From contig JAIRYY010000191.1 in NCBI GenBank assembly GCA_031267485.1, positions 1 to 7,297 on the forward strand: DNA of 7,297 bases. The letters are read 5' to 3'. Shown here one piece after another: positions 1 to 5,585 of this stretch. The translations under genes and the position numbers were made by a program. The stretch comes from Tannerella sp. (GTDB lineage Bacteria > Bacteroidota > Bacteroidia > Bacteroidales > Tannerellaceae). Under the pieces are notes generated by a model, which saw only the letters and a list, made by a program, of their open reading frames with translations, ran no database searches and was not told the DNA's origin. Each line of letters starts with the position of its first letter. Position 1 is the stretch's first letter.

Positions 1-36
1 CCGAATACATGACTGTCTCGAAAGTCGCGTCTCTCC

Positions 37-91
37 GTCATTGCGAGGGCACAGCCCGAAGCAATCCAGGCACAGGCGACGACCCGGATTG
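37..91. repeat. Truncated copy of palindromic dispersed repeat
   Basis: Bases 37-66 (GTCATTGCGAGGG, then CAGCCCGAAGCAATC) match the left arm of the complete copy at 538-567 with one difference. A short inner inverted pair follows: CAATCC at 62-67 and GGATTG at 86-91. After 91 the expected right arm (CTTCG, then CCTCGC, then GCAATGAC) is missing, and the sequence soon enters the 21-bp array. The copy is therefore broken on its right side. Elements of this kind (CATTGCGAGG with CGAAGCAATC) are, from memory, common non-coding dispersed repeats in several bacterial phyla. Confidence 0.75.
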
Positions 92-113
92 ATTCAAGTG
101 AAACTTTCCACTA

Positions 114-406
114 ATCAGATGAAAACCGTCACGAGCTGGATGAAGAAATCTTCAAATGGAATGAAAATTTTTTATGATGAAATGAAAACCTTTTCAAATG
201 GAATGAAATCCATCCGTAATGGAATAAAATCCATCCGTAACGGGATGAAATCCATCTGTAACGGGATGAAATCCATCCGTAATGGGATGAAGTCAATCCG
301 TAAAGGTATGAAATCAATCCGTAACGTGACGGGATTCATTCGTAACGTGACTGGATTCATCCCATTAGAAAAAGTTTTCATCCCGTTTGAAAAAATATCA
401 TCCTGT
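114..406. repeat. Tandem array of a 21-bp unit with overall dyad symmetry
   Basis: About fourteen units of 21 bp run without a break. The best conserved lie at 197-217, 218-238, 239-259, 260-280, 281-301 and 302-322. Each carries a core like GGATGAAATCC, itself a short palindrome, then a CATCCGTAAC-like segment. Outer units are more diverged. The right-hand units (323-406) carry the core in reverse orientation (GGATTCATCCC instead of GGATGAAATCC). The reverse complement of 365-385 matches 177-197 at 16 of 21 positions by hand count, which centres the dyad near 281. The + strand reads as heptapeptides such as GMKSIRN, and the minus strand is also open. I treat it as non-coding repeat DNA; a repeat peptide cannot be excluded. 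Confidence 0.85.
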
Positions 407-536
407 GCGGAATGAAAAATATTTTCAGAGAGAATAAAAACATTATTAATAAATTAATTATCAAGTGTTATGAACAATATTTTCGAGATTTGGCATACCG
501 TAACGCACTTACCGGGCTTTCTCAACAGTCCCGATT

Positions 537-614
537 CGTCATTGCGAGGGCGCAGCCCGAAGCAATCGCCGATACACGCGGAGATTGCTTCGTCCCTCGC
601 AGTTCGCAATGACG
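537..614. repeat. Complete palindromic dispersed repeat (REP/MITE-like)
   Basis: The left arm at 538-567 (GTCATTGCGAGGGCGCAG, ending CGAAGCAATC) pairs with the right arm at 583-613 (GATTGCTTCG, ending TTCGCAATGAC). The arms are imperfect inverted repeats of about 30 bases around a loop of about 15 bases, so the element could fold into a long hairpin in DNA or RNA. It contains no gene and is too short to encode a transposase. It shares its left arm with the broken copy at 37-91. It is probably a non-autonomous dispersed repeat; any role in transcription ending or mRNA stability is a guess. Confidence 0.85.
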
Positions 615-682
615 GGGACTCGCTTTTCAGATAGCCCCGCGTAAAAAGAAATAATACAGTTATTTTTAGACAGAGCATAATC

Positions 683-745
683 ATTAATCACTAATCACTA
701 ATTCATTAATCACTAATTTACGCTAATCACTAATCACTAATAATT
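683..745. repeat. ATCACTA heptamer cluster upstream of the symporter gene
   Basis: Five exact ATCACTA copies occur at 687-693, 694-700, 709-715, 726-732 and 733-739. Two are back-to-back pairs whose starts are 39 bases apart. The surrounding bases are similar and AT-rich (TTAATCACTAATTC, CGCTAATCAC). The cluster ends about ten bases before the start codon at 755, so it lies in the promoter or 5' untranslated region. It may be a simple expanded repeat or a set of regulator sites; the sequence alone does not decide. Confidence 0.7.
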
Positions 746-754
746 AACCATCCT

Positions 755-2233
755 ATGAAGAAAGTTTCTTTTGGCGAAAAAGTTGGCTACAGTTTGGGGG
801 ACGGGTCGGCCAATCTCATCTTTCAGATGATGATGATGTTTCAGCTTTTTTTCTACACCGACGTGTTTGGAATAAAAGCGACCACGGCAGGCGCGATACT
901 GCTGTTTGCGCGTTTTTTCGACGCGTTTGTCGACCCGGCGGTTGGAATCCTTTCCGACCGCACGAATACCCGATGGGGGAAATACCGTCCGTGGCTCTTG
1001 TGGACGGCCATTCCCTTTGCCGTGTTTTTCATACTCGCGTTCAGCACGCCCGACCTCGGCGAACGGGGCAAAATCATTTACGCCGGCGTGACGTATACGC
1101 TCCTGATGTCCGTCTACTCGTTCAACAACACGCCCTATTCCTCGCTGGGAGGCGTGATGACCGGCGATATCAGGGAACGTACCAGCATCTCCTCCATACG
1201 TTTCGTTACGGCGACGGTAGCCACGTTCGTCGTTCAGGGTCTGACGCTCCCCCTGGTCACAAAGACAGGCGGGAGCGCGACCTCTCCGGAAGGCTGGTCG
1301 GCGACCGTCACGATTTTTGCCGCCGTGGGATTTGTGCTGATGATTATCACATTCCTCACGACGAAAGAGCGCATCAGCCCCCCGCAAAAGGAAAAAACGC
1401 CCGTCCGTCAGGATTTTAAGGACATACTGAAAAGCCGTCCCTGGCTGGCGATGTTCATCCTTACACTTTTCCTTTTCACCACGCTGGCCTTATGGGGGAG
1501 CGGCATGTCGTACTATTTCAATTATGTCGTCGACAAAGACGCCCTTTTTTCCTTCCTGGACGGCGTGGGGCTGGTCGGCACGAGAGGGGAGACGCCGGGC
1601 GCATGGCATTCGTTCTTCGACGCGTTCGGACTGATTGTCTATGATACGGATGACGTTTTTGCCGTGGGATTCAGCCTCTTCAACATGATGGGGAACATCA
1701 TCCAGCTGCTGGGCGTCATCTTCCTGTCGGGATACCTGTCCGGCCTGTTCGGCAAGCGCAACGTGTTCATCGTATGCCTGGCGCTGACCGCCCTGTGCAC
1801 CGGACTGTTTTATGCCGTTCCGCCGGACAGCATCGGGAACATCCTCATCCTCAACATCCTGAAAAGCCTGTCGTACGCGCCCACCATACCGCTGCTGTGG
1901 GCGATGATGGGCGACGTGGCCGACCATTCGGAATGGGTAAACTATCGGCGCGCCACCGGATTCGTCTTTGCCGGAATCGTTTTCGCGCTGAAGGCGGGAC
2001 TCGGTCTGGGCGGACTTATATGCGGCAGCATCATCGACTCGTTCGGCTTTGTGGCCAATGCGGTGCAGAGCGAATCCTCCGTACAGGGCATCAAACTGAC
2101 CGCCAGCATTATCCCCGCCATCACCTTTGTCATCGGAGTGGTCGCCCTGCTGTTCTACCCGATAACCCGGAGACTGAACGAAAAAATCCAGGCGGAACTG
2201 GCCGGGAGAAGAAAATATACACAAACCAATTAA
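755..2233 (+). CDS. GPH-family sugar:cation symporter, probably for xylooligosaccharides
   Basis: This 492-residue inner-membrane transporter belongs to the glycoside-pentoside-hexuronide:cation symporters (MelB/XynP type of the major facilitator superfamily), which import sugars with Na+ or H+. The N-terminus VGYSLGDGSANLIF and the block at about 53-79 (RFFDAFVDPAVG, then DRTNTRWGKYRP) are family signatures. Asp56 and Asp60 keep the four-residue spacing of the MelB cation-site aspartates. Hydrophobic segments fit twelve helices. A hydrophilic stretch at about 260-303, in the middle of the protein after TM7, lengthens it beyond the roughly 460-470 residues usual for MelB-like members. The ATG at 755 gives the full conserved N-terminus. 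The gene ends 12 bases before the GH10 gene, suggesting one operon. The substrate is inferred from its neighbours; a similar symporter sits in Prevotella xylanase clusters. Confidence 0.92.
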   Translation: MKKVSFGEKVGYSLGDGSANLIFQMMMMFQLFFYTDVFGIKATTAGAILLFARFFDAFVDPAVGILSDRTNTRWGKYRPWLLWTAIPFAVFFILAFSTPDLGERGKIIYAGVTYTLLMSVYSFNNTPYSSLGGVMTGDIRERTSISSIRFVTATVATFVVQGLTLPLVTKTGGSATSPEGWSATVTIFAAVGFVLMIITFLTTKERISPPQKEKTPVRQDFKDILKSRPWLAMFILTLFLFTTLALWGSGMSYYFNYVVDKDALFSFLDGVGLVGTRGETPGAWHSFFDAFGLIVYDTDDVFAVGFSLFNMMGNIIQLLGVIFLSGYLSGLFGKRNVFIVCLALTALCTGLFYAVPPDSIGNILILNILKSLSYAPTIPLLWAMMGDVADHSEWVNYRRATGFVFAGIVFALKAGLGLGGLICGSIIDSFGFVANAVQSESSVQGIKLTASIIPAITFVIGVVALLFYPITRRLNEKIQAELAGRRKYTQTN

Positions 2234-2245
2234 TACAACTATCAG

Positions 2246-3382
2246 ATGAAAAAGCATTTTTTATTAACAGCTATTGTTTTATGCACCTCCGGCTTGTCCG
2301 GATGTACCTCCGGTAATAACCGGACGGGAGAACGGGAACTTTCTCTGAAAGAGGCCTTCGGAGACAAATTTTATATCGGCGCGGCGCTGAATACCGGACA
2401 AATCATGGAACGGGACGTTGACGCCGTGCGGGTGATAAGGGAACATTTCAGTGCAATCGTGCCCGAAAACTGCATGAAAAGCATGTATCTGCAGCCGAAA
2501 GAGGGCGAATTTTCCTTTGACGAAGCCGACCGTTTCGTGGAGTTCGGGCGGAAGTACGGCCTGTTCGTGACCGGACATACGCTGGTATGGCATTCGCAGG
2601 CGCCGGACTGGTTTTTTACGGACGGCGGGGGGAACGACGTCTCCCGCGACGTGCTGACGGAACGGATGAAAAGCCATATCTCCACGGTCGTGGGCCGCTA
2701 CCGGGGCGTAATCAGGGGATGGGATGTGGTGAACGAGGCCGTACTCGACGACGGCTCGCTGCGCAACAGCAAGTTCCTGCAGATAATCGGGCCGGACTAT
2801 ATCCGTCTGGCTTTCGAATTTGCACGCGAAGCCGACCCGGACGCCGAACTGTATTACAACGACTATTCGATGGCCGTACCGGCAAAGAGGCAGGGCGTCG
2901 TCCGGCTCGTCAAATCGCTTCAGGAACAGGGCGTCCGGATAGACGGCATCGGCATGCAGGGACACCTGAACATGCACTTCCCCCCGCTGGAGGAGTTTGA
3001 AACGAGCCTGCTGGCGTTCTCCGAACTGGGCGTCAGCGTGATGATAACGGAACTGGACCTCTCCGTGCTCCCCTCTCCCCGTGAAAACGCGGGAGCCGAC
3101 GTTGCCCAAAGTTTCGAGTACCGCAAAGAAATCAATCCGTATGCCGGCGGATTGCCGGAAGACGTGGAAGCCGCCTGGAACAGTCGTTATGCCGACTTCT
3201 TCAATCTCTTCCTCAAACACCGGGACAGGATAACGCGCGTCACCCTGTGGGGCGTCGGGGATGCCGATTCCTGGAAAAACAACTGGCCCGTGCCCGGCCG
3301 CACCGACTATGCGCTGCTGTTCGACCGGAATTATGAGGCGAAACCTCTGGTGGACATCCTTACAAAAAATGCACAAAAGTGA
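2246..3382 (+). CDS. GH10 endo-beta-1,4-xylanase, lipoprotein
   Basis: This 378-residue retaining xylanase should cut beta-1,4 bonds inside the xylan backbone. Residues 1-20 form a lipoprotein signal peptide with lipobox LSGC, so Cys20 should carry the lipid. The rest is a single GH10 barrel with no extra binding module. The motifs appear in order: PENCMK (73-78), HTLVWHSQ (111-118), WDVVNE (159-164) with acid/base Glu164, YYNDY (203-207), MQGHL (237-241), ITELD (267-271) with nucleophile Glu269, and TLWGVGDADSW near the C-terminus. The catalytic set is complete and the length is normal for a single-domain member. The residues after Cys20 (TSGNNR) lack the acidic pattern linked to surface export of Bacteroidota lipoproteins, so a periplasm-facing anchor is possible. 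It lies 12 bases after the symporter and shares its high GC (39 of 60 in 2701-2760). Confidence 0.97.
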   Translation: MKKHFLLTAIVLCTSGLSGCTSGNNRTGERELSLKEAFGDKFYIGAALNTGQIMERDVDAVRVIREHFSAIVPENCMKSMYLQPKEGEFSFDEADRFVEFGRKYGLFVTGHTLVWHSQAPDWFFTDGGGNDVSRDVLTERMKSHISTVVGRYRGVIRGWDVVNEAVLDDGSLRNSKFLQIIGPDYIRLAFEFAREADPDAELYYNDYSMAVPAKRQGVVRLVKSLQEQGVRIDGIGMQGHLNMHFPPLEEFETSLLAFSELGVSVMITELDLSVLPSPRENAGADVAQSFEYRKEINPYAGGLPEDVEAAWNSRYADFFNLFLKHRDRITRVTLWGVGDADSWKNNWPVPGRTDYALLFDRNYEAKPLVDILTKNAQK

Positions 3383-3422
3383 AGTGTGCACATATATATT
3401 ATTACTTAACATCAAAAAAATT

Positions 3423-5495
3423 ATGATTATGAAAAAAATTACTTTCTTAAGATGGTTTGTTTGTGCCATTTTATTCTGTTCGTTTTCGACGGTATCGGCA
3501 GATGATTTGCCATTGGTTTATGGCGTTGAAAACACGGGCGCTGCTTATCCTGCGCCGGATTACACTACGCTGGAAAATGCTCCTTCAATTATTCCCTTAC
3601 CGGATCCTTTCATGTGGGCGAATACCGATCCCCGGCAATGGATGAATGAGACGCTTTATCCGAACGGAAGCGCACGTTCGACTGATTTTGCCGATTGGAG
3701 TCGCCGTCGCGCTGAGATTGTACATCAGATTCAGCATTATGAAATCGGGGAAAAACCCGCTGTTAAAAGAGAAGATGTAACGGCGAGCTGGGATGCTGAA
3801 AATAATACGCTTACGGTCGTGGTCGAAAACGGGGAGAGAACCTTGACGATTACTTCCCGCATCACGATCCCTGAAGGAAGTACCGCTCCCTATCCCGCCG
3901 TTATTGGCATGAACTCCGGGACGGGAAGTTTGCCGGCAGCTCTGTTTTCAAGCCGCGGAATCGCCCAGATAGCGTTCTCGCATAATCAGGTAACGACTTA
4001 CAGTGGCCACAGCAACGAAGACCCTTTTTACCGGCTGTATCCTCAGTTCAATGTTGACAACCACGGTCAGTACGCCGCCTGGGCATGGGGTGTGAGTAGA
4101 ATTATTGACGGCCTTGAGATTGTCCGGGATGAATTGCCGATTGATATGCAGCATATAGCCGTGACAGGCTGTTCGTATGCCGGCAAAATGGCTTTGTTTG
4201 CAGGAGCGCTTGACGAACGGGTCGCCCTTACCATTCCACAGGAATCGGGCGGCGGCGGCGTAGCGGCATGGCGCGTCTCCGAAACACTCGGAGGAGTTGA
4301 GAATTTAGGGGCGACAAGCCATGAGTGGTTCAAAGAAGGCATGTTCGCTTATAGCGGAACGAATACGGCCAAACTGCCCCATGATCATCATGCCCTTGCC
4401 GCTTTGGTTGCTCCGCGTGCGTTGCTGGTATACGGGAATCCCGATTACACCTGGCTGGCTGACCAGTCCGGGCATGTCTCCATTCTGGCAGCAAAAGAAG
4501 TATGGAAAACATGGGATATCGAAGATCGCGTCGGCTATTACATAGAACGTGGCCGCGCCCACTGCGCTTTTCCCGAAAATATACATTATACCCTGGAATG
4601 TTTCCTGGACAGGTTTTTATTAGGCCGGGACGTCGAAACGAACATTTCCGAAAGCGAATTTGAAAATGTCGACCATAACCGGTGGATATCATGGTGGGGC
4701 AATACCCCTCCCGAAATGGGGGCGCCTCCGGGTGGAGACTATGAAAGTTTCTGGGCTGAAGCCGAACGGCTTGTGACGCCAACGCAGGGTAACGGCTGGA
4801 CGGTCCTTGATGATGACGAAGAAGCCTCAAATGGCAAGTATATTGTGGAACTGGGACAAAACGGCAGCAGCGACCAGCCGCTCAACAGCGCTCCCGGCCC
4901 CGAAGGATGTATTGTTTTTCCGTTCACTGTCACACAGCAGGAGTCATTCTTTATCTATGCACGCCTTAGATGTAAAGATGCAGATGACGATTCGTTCTGG
5001 GTTAAGGTCGATAACGGCAATTTTGGAATGATAAACGGTTTGGCGACCGGCGACGTATGGACATGGAAGAACCTGGTGAACGCACCATTAACTCCCGGCG
5101 AACATTCCGTTACCATAGGCTACAGGGAAAATGGAGGAAAGGTGGACAAGTTATGCATAACAAACAGCCCTTATGCCCCGGAAGGTAAGGGGGAAGACGA
5201 TCCGCTCCCAAATCCCGTCATAGCAATCTTTGACGGGTATTCGTTGGGGTACAGCTATCCCAATCCCGCAGTCGATAACGCAACCCTGTCGTTTTCTATT
5301 CCCCGGAAAAGTTTAGTCACAATCAGGCTCATTGACACGAAGGGAACCGAAATAAAAATTTTAAAAAAGGCGGAATATCCCGAAGGAAAACATAGCATTG
5401 AGATTGATCTTGGGGAGATTGCCCCCGGCGTTTATTTTTATCAGATTCAGGCAGGGCCGTATAATGAAGCTAAAAAGCTGATTGTAACCGGATAA
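3423..5495 (+). CDS. CE15 glucuronoyl esterase with carbohydrate-binding-like module and T9SS sorting domain
   Basis: CE15 enzymes cleave the ester between 4-O-methyl-glucuronic acid on xylan and lignin alcohols. With the start at 3423 the product is 690 residues. A signal peptide ends near VSA (24-26). The alpha/beta-hydrolase carries VTGCSYAGK with nucleophile Ser251, Lys255, Glu274 in IPQESGGGG (23 after Ser, as in fungal enzymes), the KLPHDHH block and His380 in AHCAFP. Cys250 and Cys381 flank the triad and probably form the family disulfide. Tyr252 sits where Arg is usual. Residues about 441-590 resemble a beta-sandwich galactose-binding (CBM6/35-like) module. The last 85 form a type A T9SS domain (YPNPAVDNATLSF, GVYFYQI, KKLIVTG), so the protein is probably secreted or surface-attached. 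Starts at 3423 and 3429 are equally plausible; the frame opens further upstream, but only these precede a signal peptide. GC is below that of its neighbours. Confidence 0.93.
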   Translation: MIMKKITFLRWFVCAILFCSFSTVSADDLPLVYGVENTGAAYPAPDYTTLENAPSIIPLPDPFMWANTDPRQWMNETLYPNGSARSTDFADWSRRRAEIVHQIQHYEIGEKPAVKREDVTASWDAENNTLTVVVENGERTLTITSRITIPEGSTAPYPAVIGMNSGTGSLPAALFSSRGIAQIAFSHNQVTTYSGHSNEDPFYRLYPQFNVDNHGQYAAWAWGVSRIIDGLEIVRDELPIDMQHIAVTGCSYAGKMALFAGALDERVALTIPQESGGGGVAAWRVSETLGGVENLGATSHEWFKEGMFAYSGTNTAKLPHDHHALAALVAPRALLVYGNPDYTWLADQSGHVSILAAKEVWKTWDIEDRVGYYIERGRAHCAFPENIHYTLECFLDRFLLGRDVETNISESEFENVDHNRWISWWGNTPPEMGAPPGGDYESFWAEAERLVTPTQGNGWTVLDDDEEASNGKYIVELGQNGSSDQPLNSAPGPEGCIVFPFTVTQQESFFIYARLRCKDADDDSFWVKVDNGNFGMINGLATGDVWTWKNLVNAPLTPGEHSVTIGYRENGGKVDKLCITNSPYAPEGKGEDDPLPNPVIAIFDGYSLGYSYPNPAVDNATLSFSIPRKSLVTIRLIDTKGTEIKILKKAEYPEGKHSIEIDLGEIAPGVYFYQIQAGPYNEAKKLIVTG

Positions 5496-5511
5496 TTGTA
5501 ATGATTTTATT

Positions 5512-5551
5512 GAAAAAAAAACAGGGCTGTCATTCATTCGGCAGCCCTGTT
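5512..5551 (-). terminator. Hairpin with U-run on the minus strand, between the CE15 and GH43 genes
   Basis: ACAGGGCTGTC at 5521-5531 pairs with GGCAGCCCTGT at 5540-5550. This gives an 11-bp stem with one G-T pair and an 8-base loop. Eight A bases precede the stem at 5513-5520 and the stem itself begins with A, so on the minus strand the stem is followed by nine T, a textbook intrinsic terminator. On the + strand only TGATGATG follows, so termination of CE15 transcripts there should be weaker. It lies 17 bases after the CE15 stop codon. It may be bidirectional, or it may mainly stop antisense transcripts. Confidence 0.75.
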
Positions 5552-5585
5552 GATGATGTCACATAAATATAATGTATAGAGAAAG

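Larger units (their letters stand above)
1..754. other. Repeat-rich leader region without a convincing gene
   Basis: This stretch ahead of the symporter holds two copies of a palindromic dispersed repeat, a 21-bp-period array and a cluster of ATCACTA heptamers, each listed separately. Between about 407 and 536 it is AT-rich with no recognisable element. Open frames exist on both strands, but they follow the repeats: 21 is a multiple of three, so the array stays open in several frames at once. I found no tRNA or rRNA and no clear copy of the Bacteroidota promoter pattern TAnnTTTG with an upstream TTTG. The promoter of the downstream genes probably lies here, but I cannot place it. Confidence 0.7.

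Noticed and set aside
114..406. CRISPR array
   Set aside because: The 21-bp units are contiguous, diverged and lack unique spacers; no cas gene is near.
41..415. A 124-residue + strand open frame with heptapeptide repeats (GMKSIRN)
   Set aside because: Its first part is the palindromic element and the rest is the 21-bp array. A 21-bp period keeps several frames open on both strands, and there is no signal peptide, domain or start context to support translation.
412..684. Small open frames on both strands across 412-684
   Set aside because: They run through the palindromic element at 537-614 and AT-rich sequence, and show no recognisable protein features.
3261..3422. Upstream extension of the esterase frame to an ATG at 3261
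   Set aside because: The extension overlaps the xylanase 3' end in another frame and has no family similarity. A proper signal peptide begins at 3423 or 3429, in AT-rich sequence typical of a gene start.
737..3469. Long minus-strand open frames opposite the symporter and xylanase (737-1387, 1490-2257, 2279-3469)
   Set aside because: The + strand genes have clear family motifs. The antisense frames are rich in Arg, His, Gly and Gln without motifs, as expected opposite GC-rich codons.
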